Of a stretch of DNA of 64,000 nt, positions 13,101-25,917 are shown in pieces (within the stretch, counting starts at the first letter, position 1; each line of letters begins with the position of its first letter). The notes under the pieces are model-generated. The model saw only the letters and a program-made list of their open reading frames with translations, made no database searches and was not told the DNA's origin. Origin of the DNA: Cryphonectria parasitica EP155 (Eukaryota > Ascomycota > Sordariomycetes > Diaporthales > Cryphonectriaceae); NCBI RefSeq assembly GCF_011745365.1, contig NW_024468909.1, positions 5,022,001 through 5,086,000 on the forward strand. The letters run 5' to 3'. The position numbers and the translations under genes are program-made.

Positions 13101-16100
13101 GACGTGGACCTCCCTCGCCGTTGAGAACCCTGGTGGATCAGGCAAGGTTAACAGCTAGCCCTGTCCAATAGCGCCTGCGGGTTCGGGCGACGAGGGCATC
13201 CGCTTCGCCAATTGGGGGACAGGGATCTTGCTGTCGATGCGACGAGGCGAATGATACCGTTCTGTTGGTGTCCCAAAGACACGGGAGAGAGACTGAGGAA
13301 AGAGAGGCACATAGAAACGTAGGCACAACCGGCGGCTGCGGTAGCGCATTCATTTCGACCTAGTGTTAAAGACAAGCAAGATAAGCAGACACTGGCAGCA
13401 GGTGATCAGAGCAAGCGCCGCCCTCCATCGACTCTAGAAATAGCAATGCGCCGAAACGTCGAGAAGCCCACGAGAGGGATCTGCGATCCCATGCCCTTTC
13501 CCAGAGGAGGAGGGTCGGGAAGGGCCAGCACAGCTGCATTCGCAACCTGGTCGTAATCTTGTCGCACGGCCCACCATTTTGTCGGCGGCGGCGGATGGAA
13601 AAGCTACTAAGGAGTCCCGTCAGTCACCCAGTCAATGCCCCTTCCCCCTTCTGTACTGGCTGTCTATCAGCCGTCATTCGAAGCTAAGTATGAGTGCATT
13701 CAGTTTCGTAGGCAACTGAGAGAGGTAGAGAGTGCATTAGTAGATCGTGTGAGTAAGGAGGAGGTCAGAGGGGCGCAAGAGCCCCCCCCCCCCGGCCGGG
13801 TCCTTCCCCCCTCCCACCCCAGCGGCAGGCTTTCTGCGGGCGAGGTGGATTCTTGCATCGATCTGGGCTACCAATGCATCAGGTATAGTAGTAACAGTGT
13901 GCAGCGGAACAATAAAGCCGGCTGCAGGCGGTAGCAAAGCGCCATGCCATGAGCTGTCCTCGAAACAAGGGCCATCATCTAATGAGCAATCCCTGTTGTT
14001 CTGAGGGTGGTGCGTGTGTGGTAGTCTGCCCGTCGCCCATTACGATTTGAGCCGTTTCACTGTCTCATGCGGGCTATAGTGGAGAGTGGTCTGCATGAAT
14101 ACGTAATGCGCCCCAGTCTCTCCAGTCTTCCTTCCCCGCCAGAACTTGGAAGACAGAAAGAAACCGGGTACGATGTCGCGCAAACTTTTAAGAGTCATAA
14201 ACAGGCAGCAAGAAAAGACTTTGTATATTCTATTACCGTCCCGTCTGCCCTCCTGTCGTTTGAAACGAAGCAGCCTCTTCTTCGCTTTTATGGTGACGCG
14301 CGAGGTGGTCTGGCCGGCAGAAAGAAGCTTCGGCGCGGTTGCACGGTCACCCGCCTCGTGATTCGCCGGAAAAGGGTTCGTCGACTCATGTTCCTCGCGG
14401 CGGCGGTGACTCTGGGGCCAGATTCCTGGGCGTGAGACGTGCAGACTGGGTCGCTGGGTCCAGTAACTTTGTGTTGTCGCTCATCTCTGCTCCTGCCAAA
14501 GTATAAAGTGGAAATACTGCATATGGTTGTGTTGGTCGAAAGAGCAAAAAAGGCATCCGCTTCAGGAGGCAGGCCCCAGAGCGAGAGGAGAAAAAGGGTG
14601 CGTCGCATGCATTCACACTTTGATGGCGCAACCCCGTTCCTGAGTAAAGCTAGCTTCCCGATACGATAGTCTGGATCTAGTCTTGGGCATTCCTTGTTCA
14701 ACAGACTCAAGTCACCGATCGCATGGTCGGCAATGGGATGGATGTGTGTGTGGACAGAGGCAGGTTTCTGCGCCATGCGTTGCGATGCTATGCGAGGTCT
14801 GCACACCGCGCATATGCGCCTTGTGCACTCTCTTCTTCCTGCAGCGCTACTGCGCGGCCGGCATGTCATTGATGAGCGATATTTTACACCATCTTCCCTC
14901 ATTCACTACTCGCGGTTCGCAGCTCTAGCTTTGGCAGGTAGAGATGCGCAAACGTAACACATAGATTGTACCATTCCTGCTAAGGAGGGAGGGACACATC
15001 TGGGACCCAGGACTTGGCCTACTCTGCGCTACAGGCGCACGACCGGACTGACGCAGATGTGCGCCAGGCAGGAAACTGACATGATCGCCGTTTTGTCTTC
15101 ATGTGAGTGAGTTAGTAGGCGAACAGTTTCTCCTGGTCGCATCCCGTTTTCTCGCCCCTAGAAAAGCGTCTTGGTAATCGACACTGTTGGTGCAACTGCC
15201 GCTGCAGTTAATGATGCTTTTTTCTCCCTTCCCTTCTTCTTTTGCGCCTGCGTGTGGGTCCTCGTGCGCATGCAGGACAAGTGCCCGCTACAAGGTTGCT
15301 GAAGTGGCAGCATGAGCCCGCTGGCCTTCTAGGACCCGAGGGCGAATTGATTTGGTTGCGCGACGCATCATCAGACAATCGCCCATTCATCTGTTCGCTA
15401 CTTATGGAGCCACGGGTCTCGCGGATGTTGAGGAGCAGGGATCCGCCTGGTTGGCCAGTGTCGCGGCCGCTGTGGCTGGGCCTGGGCTGGCTAGACAAAG
15501 CCCCCCTGACATCCCTCTTGCTTCATTCAGCAGCAGCACAGCAATCCGGTCGCATCCAGCGCTTCACGCCTCTCGCTGTGCTGTTTTTGGGGCACTTTTG
15601 ACGGGGCTTTTTGTTCTTCCATTTTCCCTTTCTTTATCCCTTTTCCCCTCTCTCTCCCCTCTTCCTTTCTTCTTCCTTGTCTTCTTCTTCTCCTCCTCTT
15701 CGCCTCAACCTAAGAGGCTGGTGACAACCATCTCTTATCACAAGCATCATGTCTTGCAAAAGATTAAGCGCCAGCCTTTATTTCGCGGCCGTGCAAGGTC
15801 GTAGCCAAGCAATCATGGTCATCATTACAAAAGCGGCATACGCATGATCAGCTTGAACCTCACCCTGGCTGGAGACCTCGAAGGGTCTAGAGGGGCAAGA
15901 TGCAGCAGTGGGGTTTAAGCTATTCTTGCGCCCACTTTTTCCTTAATCGCATGCATTTGCACCCTGCTAATTCCTGCCAGCTCAATGTTGCGAAAAGAGG
16001 GGGGCGAAAAAAATTCTGAGATGCAGCACTGCGTTGTTCGCGAACACATGCAAATGGGCCCGCGGCTTGTAGGGAAAGAGAGAGGCCCAGAACGAAGGTG

Positions 16101-17960
16101 CTTCAGGACGGGAATGCGACAGCGATCCTACTGGCCAGAACAGGCCCTTTGGCATCCAAAAACCAGACCTGGCGACCCACCACAGCCAGATTGCTGCGCC
16201 AGGGCCCTTTGAATCATTGTGCTTTTGCCGAATCGAAGCCCTCCTTTTTGGGACGCCAAGGCGATGCGCAAATCCATTCCAGTGAAAACTGCTGTTAAAA
16301 TTGATAGCGGCATACTTTAGAAATAGTTTGATGTAAGTGCGACAAGATGATGTCGAGAAATGCCACTTTGCGACAAGAAAATGGACCGGCTTGGTAGGTA
16401 GGCCAGGTGAGAGTCATGTGACCGCGGGTTGTCCTCGCGCCGGGTACTTTTGATCTGTCGCGTCAGTCGATGCGAACAGGCTGACAGCCAATACCACCCC
16501 CAACACGAAAGGTTTGACTTCTTGAAACACTTCTTCAAGTCCTATAGAAATACACCGCGCCTGAATCTACTTTTTTATATGCAAGATGCTATTGTACGCT
16601 TTTTATCAAGATGTTGTCGAGGTCAGTGTTGACGTGGGTGACGCGCCGCCCTGCACGTCATCTGCTTTGAGATGGGGTAACGACTCGGGCCGTGACAGGG
16701 GACAGGGGATGGCTGGTCACCAACGCAACCAACATGGTCCGTGCTCTGTTACTAGCGCGTTCTGTCGTCCGCCCAATCCGGACCCCTGCACAGGTAAACA
16801 AATCATACACTGCTGCCGCTTGGGCATCTCTGCTTACCCCTCCAAGGAAGGAGAGAAAAAAAGAACAGGAGAAAAAGAAGGAAAAAGAAGAGAAAAAAAA
16901 AAACACACTCCGTCCGCCTGGGTCTTCCTCCTGCCCCACGCCTCCCCTCGGGTCCAAGCTCAGCCAGATCGTGCCTCGAGATCCATATTTTGACAGATCG
17001 GTCCCCGCCAGGCCTCAGGAACGACCCTCATGAGTATCCATTCATCTCTGGTCAGGTACAACACACTCGCTGGGCTCTGGCTTGCTTACTCTCCTTCCCG
17101 TTCCTTTCATCCATCTATCCAGTCTTTACTCACGCTCCTTACCACTACAACGCGGTCCAATATTTGCAAGGTACGTCAGCTTTGTTATTACGTAGAGCCT
17201 AACACTCCCACATACCAAACCAGGCCAGCCCCGACCAGGCTATCTTCAATAGGTACTTGCGGTCGGGTGCACCTTTCCCATACTTTCATATGCCGCGCCA
17301 AATCTTCGCAGCCCGACCAGTCCCCCTCTCCCAGAACTCTCATTGCCTTGTGTTCCCCATCACGCACATACACACGCGCGCGCGCAACTCAACATTGAAC
17401 CCATAAGCGGACGGATAGTTCTGTTTATTGCGCAAAATCTCCCGTCTCACTTGACGGCCTCTCTCTCCAGTGTTAACCTCTTGTTTTGTTTTTCCTTCTT
17501 CTTTTTTTCTCCCCCCTCCCTTCTCACTCCACAGGCTCGGACATTGACCCCTCCGGCCTCCAGGATCATCGAATTTCCATATTCGGGGTTTCGACTTGAT
17601 CACCTAGACAACCAACCATTCCTCAACCCTGGACGACACATTCGGCTACCAGTTCTTTCTCTCTACTACCGCGTTGCACTACAACATCAAAGAGCACACA
17701 ACCTTTCGCGGGCGCCGTCCTCTCTGTGACCTTCGACCAACGAGGAAGACCACTTCACCCATTACGCCGCAGCCTCTGTCGCGTCTCTTGGTGACTGTTT
17801 GTCTGTGTGCCACGTCGTGTTCGACAGCCTCGTGGACATCAGGCCTCTCTTGATCCTCCGTCAACATTACCATCTCGTAGAACCTATTGCACCACAGCAG
17901 CAACAATCAACATCTCCTACAGCAAAAGACGCTTCCCTTCCCCTGCCCTGAGGAACCGCG
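10183..17960. other. 7.8 kb gene-free region between two divergent regulators
   Basis: Separates the 5' ends of the Zn2Cys6 factor (-) and the B cyclin (+). No frame reads like protein. The side next to the factor holds a likely leader with a 12-codon upstream frame on the minus strand (about 10480-10442, beginning MTTICLL). The side next to the cyclin (about 16.4-17.9 kb) is pyrimidine-rich and probably leader and core promoter. Small CA/CT repeats lie near 12330-12410 and short G and C runs near 11292, 13040 and 13785. I infer extended promoters and leaders, or undetected non-coding RNAs. Confidence 0.45.
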
Positions 17961-20129
17961 ATGGATGCCAAAGTGAGTCAGGTCTGGATGCTCATCTCTA
18001 CTACTAATCTGTCCAACCTTCTTTCCCTCGATTATCAGCCTTGATCGAGCCGGTCGCAGCCCCACCCATGCCTTGCACAAGAGACACTAACTCTTTCCAC
18101 TTCTTCCGGCAGCCTCATCGACCGCTGCGGTCTTTCGCAGCGCAGCCTCTCCGCAATGAGAACGCGCCAATGAACCCGACCGTTTTCAAGGCCAAGAACC
18201 TCGACTCGCAGTTTATTTTTCCCCCGAGCACGGTCGCCGGTGGCCTTAAGGGAACCGCCAAGCGTACTGCGTTTGGAGACCTCAGCAACACCGCAGGAGC
18301 CGCCAACCAGCACGCGGTCGCCGGTAACGGCCTCGGCAAGCACGCCCTCTCTGCAGCCATGCCGACGACCAAGGTGTACAAGGACGCCAACAAGGAGAAT
18401 GCCGTTAAGAACAAGGAAGCCTTGCTCCGTCCGGCACAACGCCCTTCCACCAGCCTGAAACCCTCGATGGCTGCCCAAGGCTTGCCCGCGGTGGCTGACA
18501 CTCGGGCTCAGCCCGTGCCAAAGCAGACTGGGGCCAGGAAGACGACAATGGTCTACCACGACGAGTACCAGCAAAAGCCCCGAAGCCTCAACCGCCACTA
18601 CCGGAGCCAGCCTCAGCTGAAGTCAACAGAAGCCCCAGTCATCCGACGATCGGCGAGCAAGCACGTCCTCCAGAATATCGATTACAGCGGCGCAGACGAT
18701 GACATCGACGCGATGCCTTACGAGAATGCTATGGAGGAGTTGCCGTGCGACGAGCAGGCCCTTCAAGGCTCGTGGATGCCCGTGCCAGGCCCAGTCGGGC
18801 CGCTGATCACCGCTGAGATGGAGCCTCTCCAACCTGAGCCCGCTGCAGCTCCTTCGGACCTGCTGCCATCTGGCCTGGTCATGCCAGAGTCTGAGGAGTA
18901 CTGGGACGAGGAGGATGATGAGTACGACGAGCAGGGATATACGACCGCCCATTCCTACAAATCGTACGGCGACAATACCACGTCTGCCACCAGCCTGGTT
19001 ATTCCAAGGAAGACAGTCAAGGACCAGAGAGAGCTGGACGAGGCTAGAGCATATGTGGAGTCCATAAGGCCAAGGGACGAAGCTGATGAGGAGAACTGGG
19101 ACGTCAGTATGGTGGCCGAGTACGGCGAGGAGATTTTTGAGTACATGCGGGAGCTGGAGGTAAGCAATCAGCCACAAAGTGCTCGCTTCTCTCGGGGAAA
19201 CAGAAAGCTGACCTCTAGTCTTAGGATCGGATGCGTCCGAACCCTCACTACATGGAGCAGGTACAGCTCGAGATCCAGTGGTCGATGCGGTCTATCCTGA
19301 TGGACTGGCTCGTTCAGGTCCACAGTCGATTCTCGCTTCTCCCTGAAACACTCTTCCTCACCGTGAACTACATTGATCGTTTCCTCTCGTGCAAGATGGT
19401 CTCTCTGGGTAAGCTCCAGCTTGTTGGTGCCACTGCCATATTTATTGCGGCCAAGTACGAGGAGATCAACTGCCCCTCCGTACAGGAAATCGTCTATATG
19501 GTTGACAATGGTTACACCATGGACGAGATCCTCAAGGCAGAGCGCTTCATGTTGAGCATGCTCCAATTTGAGCTGGGTTGGCCTGGCCCAATGAGCTTCC
19601 TCCGTCGCATCAGCAAGGCGGATGATTACGACCTGGAGACTCGGACGCTTGCCAAGTACTTCCTGGAGGTGACTATCATGGACGAGCGGTTCGTGGGCTG
19701 CACGCCCAGCTACATTGCAGCCGGTGCCCACTGCCTGGCGCGGCTGATCCTCAACAAGGGCGATTGGGTGAGTTTGACAATCTCTTCAGTCAATATTTTG
19801 GCAATCTTAAACTAATGTCCCCATAGTCACTCCCACACGTCCACTTCTCGGGCTACACCTGGGCTCAACTCAGGCCCCTGGTTGCCGTGATCCTGGACTG
19901 TTGCCAGACACCAGACAGACACCACAAAGCCGTGTACGAGAAATACCGCGACCGCCGGTTCAAGAAGTCCTCTACATTTGTCCGGGATGAGCTCGCCAAG
20001 GGTTTTACCCTTGCCTACTACAACAACATTCCCCGGGCCTCTCTGTGCGATTCCGCCGATGAGCACTCCCCTCCGAATCGTTTCCCTCCTGCTGAGAGCA
20101 CTCATATACTTATTCCCATTGAGGGCTGA
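17961..20129 (+). CDS. G2/mitotic-specific cyclin B
   Basis: B-type cyclin, regulatory partner of the mitotic cyclin-dependent kinase. I read four exons: 17961-17972, 18113-19159, 19225-19767 and 19827-20129, giving 634 residues. The 12-nt first exon (M-D-A-K) is chosen because the 140-nt intron that follows has a donor GTGAGT, a CACTAAC branch point and a pyrimidine tract before CAG, and joins in phase; the nearer acceptor would give an immediate stop. The N-terminal half carries a destruction box RTAFGDLSN near residue 55 and a KEN box near 98, both APC/C degrons, then an acidic linker. The cyclin box starts at exon 3 (about 354) with the MRSILMDWL motif near 374, followed by the C-terminal cyclin fold ending in KKSSTFVRDEL. 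It is longer than Aspergillus NimE as I remember it, mainly in the N-terminal part. Confidence 0.92.
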
Positions 20130-22523
20130 GCGGCCATCCGGCCGTCGGGGTCCATTCCGGCACCTTTGCATCTTCTTTGTACATGCTTAAAAAGACAGAT
20201 CCGCAAGACATGTCTCCCTGCACAGGTCGGACTTGCTGCTCATTCAGCTGCCATGTCGATATATTCAGCCTGAAGAAACACGGCTCACGGAAATTGCTCT
20301 GCATGGGCAGCCTTCCAGTAAGGTGCCCCAAAGACAGCGCTATCAACATTCCTGTCACCAACCCCCATATTGGCCAGACCCGATGGAATACTGTTGCCTG
20401 TGATTATTATCTTCTGGCCTCTACGACCGCCCGCCCGATCATCGAGCGGCTTCTCCTTACCACTACACTAAATGCTGATGAAGCTCAACAAATCCGCGGA
20501 TGACAAACATCCTGCGCTCTCCTTTTCTCTTTGACACACTTCCTTTTCCAAGATACCACTAAACTTGACGATACCTACGACTCACGACGGACGACCTGCG
20601 GCTATTAAGCTTCCCTTCATCTTGCACGGCTTTCCGGTGCATTTTGCGGCGATTGTCCTTTTTTTTCCCTATACATTAATCTTGAGGCCGCACAGGAGGT
20701 GAGCGGGCGGGCTTTTGCATGGCGTTTGGGGGTGCAGGCAAGGTGGCACTGGGACATATTGCCAGGCAAGGACGCCGGCCGGAAGGAGGTAAAGGCAGAG
20801 GAAAGGGATACCAAACGGGCGGACGGATGTGGCCAGCCTGAGTGTGATGAAACCAATACCCACGCACGGATATGCGGACTGGAATCCACAGTGGTGGCTG
20901 ACCCCCCCCCCCCCCCTTTTTTTTTTTTTCTTTAATCTTTTTTTTTCGTTTGACGTCTCGGAAGTACATTCAACATTGGCCTCGGAAGAGAAGTAGCTCC
21001 GGCGAGGGCTAGCTAGCCGATGGTGATGATCGTGTATGAATTATACTTGAATTTAGAAGTCTAAGGAAGCTTTCTTCTTATTGATAATCATGTTCATGCT
21101 GCATGAGTCTGCATAGAACAGCCGACTCGGATGAGGTCTTGCGATTCAATCCTGCCTGCACAATCTTTCCACGGCGTCAGGTACTGCTACAATCATCTGC
21201 GAACTTCTCATGATGACTTTCTCCCAAAAGAGTACAAGCGTCTTAAGACTCGAGGGAGGAGTCTGTGAGACGACTACTGTGGGTCAAGATGACTTACGAA
21301 GGGGTCACCATTCCTACCAAGGCTCTCCATGGCGTTGACTTCTGTTTTGGGGGAAATTCCTAGAGCATCCTCTTGGAAAGTTCGAGAGCTCCGGTCTCGC
21401 CTGTCTAGATATGCTAGAGACTGCCCCCCTCCCCCCCTCCCCCCCGCAATACAGCTCCCAGGCAAGGCATTTCCTACCGTGTTACCCACCCTCTCAAACC
21501 CCCGCTAAGCGCACCAGTCTCGGCCTCAGTATTTCAGGTTGTAGGTCATCTTGCACCGGGGATCCACTCCGGACCTTGACCTTAACTCTATCTCTCATTG
21601 CAACCGGCTGGCATCAGTAGCAGGCAGGGTCGACAGCCGCCCTGGACGAGTCAATTTCTTCGGAAAAGACCGGGAGGAATTGCCGAAGGACTCTCAGGGC
21701 CTCGAGGTCGAGGAAGCATCGATAACGTCTTTGTTGAATCGTCGAGAGGTTGGTCACTTCCTCACAAAGTGTCAGATATGGCCTATATCGAAGGCCTGTT
21801 CTGAGGGCATGTGCCCGTGAACAACTGTATTATATACATAGAATAGAGGTTGTTCTGGTCTGAGGTCATCTCGGAATGTCGGAGGAACGAAATACCGATT
21901 TTTGTTCCCCCAAGCCGGCTAGCGGCTAGCGGGAAGCCCCGAGCCAACCAACCCCATGGGCAGGCAGAGCGTTACTCCAGTTGTTCCTTCTCCAAGTGGA
22001 CTTGTTTTGCGCCGCGCTCCAAAAAATAGAGGAGGAAGTAAAAAATTATTGATTGCGCCCTATTTCACGCAACCACTACCAATCGCCTCCTCATTCGGCG
22101 ATTTCTACAACGCTGTGTTGTTTGCCAGCATTAGGACGTTCTTTGAAATCGCACAAGATTCTCTTTTCAGAACACTCACATTAATTCTTGATCTTGCCTT
22201 CTTCTCTCCTGTTACAACTATTGCATCCTGAGTGGACTTGTCTGCAGAGGCTACTTATCAACCAGAAAATCGGGAAAAGCTGGAGCTGACAGGGAATCGT
22301 ATCCACCACGACTGCTCCTCGAGTCAATACATATTGAACAACACTACAAACCCTTTCCTTCGGCAGCTCATCGGAGCATCCACTTCTCTTCACAGGTTCT
22401 CCCATGTACTTGCAGTAATAGGAACTGTCAAACATCCTCTACAGTCCCCCCTCCACCAACCCCTCACACTCTCCTAAACATCATCCTCCCTCTCATTGTT
22501 GTCGTCGCATACTACCATCCACC
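20130..22523. other. Intergenic, cyclin B to AGC1
   Basis: Begins with the cyclin 3' untranslated region and ends with the carrier's promoter and leader. It includes a C-then-T homopolymer block listed separately. The 108-codon frame at 20177-20503 lacks any recognisable feature and lies directly after the cyclin stop. No RNA gene or transposon seen. Confidence 0.45.
20902..20929. repeat. C15-T13 homopolymer block
   Basis: Fifteen C directly followed by thirteen T, with further T runs to about 20946. Located about 0.8 kb after the cyclin B stop codon. Confidence 0.95.
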
Positions 22524-24817
22524 ATGTCAAAGGTAGTCGCAGTGAAGGAGGCTGTCAAGGAGACCCTCATAGGCTCTGAGGAGCCAGTGCAGGTGTCAGT
22601 CCAGACAAAGATGCGCTTCAATGCGAATGCTGTCAAGGACCCTGAGTCTGGCGAGTTGGTGATGGGCCCTGAGGAGTTCATTAATGCTGTCGCGCCAATA
22701 AATGAGGACTATGTGAGTTTTCTGCTTCCCATCTCTATTACCCCTCCTAGGAACCCCGCGTTGTCGTTGTCGCGTAGTTGTCAGGAGCCAAACAACTGAC
22801 AGCCTGCGCTTTCAAATAGCACAAGATCAAGCGAGACCAGTACTCCCTCCTGTTCCGAGTAGCCGACCGACAAGGCAAGGGCAAGGTGACCATGGCAGAT
22901 TGGATTTACTTCGAGAACATCCTGAACAAGCCCGACGCCGAGTATGAGATCGCATTCCGTCTCTTCGACATCGATCGCCTCGGATACGTCAAGTATGAGG
23001 ATTTCAAGCGCCTCTATGAGCAGAACAAGGGCCCAGACAGCCTCGGTTTCGACTGGAACTGCGAGTGGGCCAAGCTCTACATCGGCGGCAGCAAGCGGCG
23101 CCATCATATGGACTACCAGCAGTTCTCGCAGATGTTGCGCGGCCTGCAGGGAGAGCGCATACGACAGGCGTTCCTCCAGTTCGACAAGAACGGCGACGGC
23201 TTCATCGAGCCCGAGGACTTTGAGCGCATCATCCTGGAGACCTCGAAACACAAGCTGTCCGACCATGTCCTCGAGAACCTGAGCACCCTGTGCAACATCA
23301 CTCAAGGCAGCAAGGTGTCGTACGCGAACGTGCGGGCTTTCCAAAACATGATTAAGGAGATGGATCTGGTCGAGCTCATCGTCCGCAAGGCCTGCACCAA
23401 GAGCACAGACGGCAGGATCACGCGCGCCGAGTTCCTGAACCAGGCCGCCAAGATCACGCGCTTCTCGCTGTTCACGCCCATGGAGGCCGACATCTTGTTC
23501 CACTTCGCCAGTATGGATGAGCCCTCGGGCCGTCTGGGCCTTCGGGACTTCGCCAAGGTGCTCGACCCGTCCTGGAGAAACCCAGCTGATGAAGACGGCG
23601 TCGGCAGGCTCGCGTTGACCCAGGCCAAGTCCAAGACAGCCGCAGTCTTTTCTCAGATCCTCGAGTCTGGGTACAACTTCGTGCTCGGCAGTGTGGCAGG
23701 CGCTTTCGGTGCCTTCATGGTCTACCCAATCGATCTGGTCAAGACGCGCATGCAAAACCAGCGAAGCGCACAAGTCGGACAGGCATTGTATAACAACTCA
23801 ATTGACTGTTTCAGGAAGGTCGTGCGGAACGAGGGTGCTCTCGGCCTGTACTCGGGTGTGCTGCCGCAGCTCATCGGTGTGGCGCCTGAGAAGGCCATCA
23901 AGCTGACCGTGAACGATCTCGTCCGTGGTTGGTCAACCGACAAGACCACCGGCCACATTGCCCTCTGGGCCGAGATCCTTGCCGGTGGTAGTGCTGGAGG
24001 TTGTCAAGTGGTCAGTATCCCCAAATCCTCGTATGCTGCCGATATACTTACTAATATTTCCATCTGGTGGTGATCGTAGGTTTTTACCAATCCTCTCGAG
24101 ATCGTCAAAATCCGTCTCCAGGTTCAGGGAGAAGCTGCCAAGAAGGGAGCCAAAGGCGCTGCCCCGAAGAGATCTGCCATGTGGATTATTCGTAACCTTG
24201 GTCTCGTCGGTCTTTACAAGGGAGCGACAGCTTGCCTGGCCCGTGATGTCCCGTTCTCGGCCATCTACTTCCCCACGTACAGCCACCTCAAGAAGGACTT
24301 GTTCGGCGAGTCGCCCACCAAGAAGCTCGGCATCTTCCAGCTGCTAATGGCTGGTGCCATCGCCGGGATGCCCGCCGCATACCTGACCACGCCGTTCGAT
24401 GTGATCAAGACGCGCCTGCAGGTCGAGGCCCGCAAGGGCGAGACCAGCTACAATGGCCTGACGCACGCCGCGAAGACGATCCTCAAGGAGGAGGGCCCTC
24501 GCGCCTTCTTTAAGGGAGGTCCAGCTCGTATCCTCCGATCGTCTCCGCAGTTTGGCTTCACGCTGGCAGCGTATGAGGTGCTTCAGAGCGTGGTCCCGTT
24601 CCCAGGCAAGAATAAGACGGGCCCTACTGCGACAGGTGTTTCCGAGGCCCTATCGACTCTTCGAGAGAAAATCGATACGAGCCCCTTTGGTAGGAGTCGA
24701 AATGCCTTGAAGATCATCCTCGATGTCGATGAGGATTTCGGCCGTGTTCGCCTGCCCAACCAGAAGGGCTGGAAAGACCTGCCTGGCTTCATGCAGGGAA
24801 GTGCTACAAAGGCATAA
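22524..24817 (+). CDS. AGC1: Mitochondrial aspartate/glutamate carrier with EF-hands
   Basis: Inner-membrane carrier exchanging mitochondrial aspartate for cytosolic glutamate and a proton, part of the malate-aspartate shuttle. Three exons (22524-22712, 22820-24010, 24080-24817) encode 705 residues. The N-terminal half is a calcium-sensor-like EF-hand region; one loop, [12 protein letters not shown] at about 185, is a canonical calcium ligand set, and a degenerate one lies at about 113. The C-terminal half has three mitochondrial carrier repeats with signatures PIDLVKTR (about 366), PLEIVKIR (about 465) and PFDVIKTR (about 565). Intron 2 falls just before [10 protein letters not shown], and splicing restores the GGCQVVFTNP block typical of this family. 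Length and domain order match fungal and animal (citrin/aralar) members, whereas yeast Agc1 has a non-EF-hand N-terminus as I recall. Confidence 0.95.
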
Positions 24818-25190
24818 GTGATTGAGGGGAAAGAGGGAAATGAACTGATGGTCGACACGATCAGAAGGTGGAGGAGGTGGAGAGGTCAGGCCACAAAAAC
24901 ATTCGGATGTTACCCTCCACATGTGCTCGAATTTGTTCTCGGTTCTAGCCTCCCACCCTTTCTCCGCATGCATCATTTGGGGATCTGCACTCAACCTCGA
25001 CCTCGACCAAATTGGATGGTGGTTGCACAATTACACCTGCACAACGAACGCCCTTAAAACGGTCAACAACCAAAGAAAGCAAACCAACCAGAAAGAAGAA
25101 TCATGAGGGTGAGAAGAAGAACAACCACAACACTGAAGAATTGCAAAGATCTGAACGAGCACATGGTTTGCATGGACATTGTATCACGGC

Positions 25191-25191
<1 letters not shown>

Positions 25192-25232
<41 letters not shown>
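25192..25232. repeat. T41 homopolymer
   Basis: An uninterrupted run of 41 T, followed by a further T-rich stretch to about 25257. Read on the minus strand it is a poly(A) tract. Confidence 0.95.
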
Positions 25233-25233
<1 letters not shown>

Positions 25234-25300
25234 GGTTTGTTTTCTTTTTTTCTTTTTCAGGATTGCAATCAATGAGGAAGGCCTGGGCTTCTGAATTGAA

Positions 25301-25315
25301 CCCCCCCCCCCCCCC
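25301..25315. repeat. C15 homopolymer
   Basis: Fifteen C, 68 bases after the T41 run. Such a tract is prone to length error in sequencing and to slippage in vivo. Confidence 0.93.
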
Positions 25316-25917
25316 GGGTGCCCTATTTCTCTTCTTTTCTTGCTTTGAGTCCTTTTCGAGCGGATCATTCGACCCCGCTTCTTTCCTCCTTGGCCCTTCT
25401 GCCTTATATCTTCCCTGTTCGCGTTCAATTTCAATCGAGGCGGCATGATTCTGCTTCTGGTTTTTCCCCCTCACACTTGAGCAGAGAGACACTGAACTCC
25501 AGGTCTCTATACCCCACCATCCGCTTTTTTGTGGATGAATCAGCACAGCTTGTCTGCATGTATGGTGTTATGTGTAAGATCAGGTGGAGAGGAAGACAAA
25601 AAAGAATAACGGGACAGGACAGACTTGCTTTACCTAGAGGATGGTCTTGGACCTCCATTGAAGCTCAGCCTGATATAGATGACCAGCGGCATATGGCATC
25701 ATAGATGGATTTTTTCTTTTTCTCCAGACTACACAGCTAGACTAGGACGTGAGGTGATGGAAGAAATGATACATATTGTTCGTGCGAGCAAGTGTATATG
25801 TGTGAGATCTGGACAATGTGATGACTTACTTGCATCGACTACTTTGCATTTTCATGCCTGCCTCTATGTTGATGCCTCACACAATGCTTAGCCTACCATC
25901 TTGAGTCTCCGTCCTGA

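Larger units (their letters stand above)
24818..25917. other. Intergenic between convergent genes with homopolymers
   Basis: Holds the 3' ends of AGC1 (+) and the F-box-like gene (-), and the T41 and C15 tracts listed separately. The frames across the tracts are homopolymer artefacts. Nothing else recognised. Confidence 0.5.

Noticed and set aside
14288..14902. 204-codon minus-strand frame
   Set aside because: Arg/Ser/Pro-rich with no domain, starts and ends without splice or promoter support; typical chance frame in GC-rich intergenic DNA.
15352..15804. 150-codon + frame
   Set aside because: Ends in a low-complexity Leu/Phe/Ser stretch from a pyrimidine tract; no recognisable protein content.
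20177..20503. 108-codon frame after cyclin B
   Set aside because: Lies in the expected 3' untranslated region, with no recognisable content.
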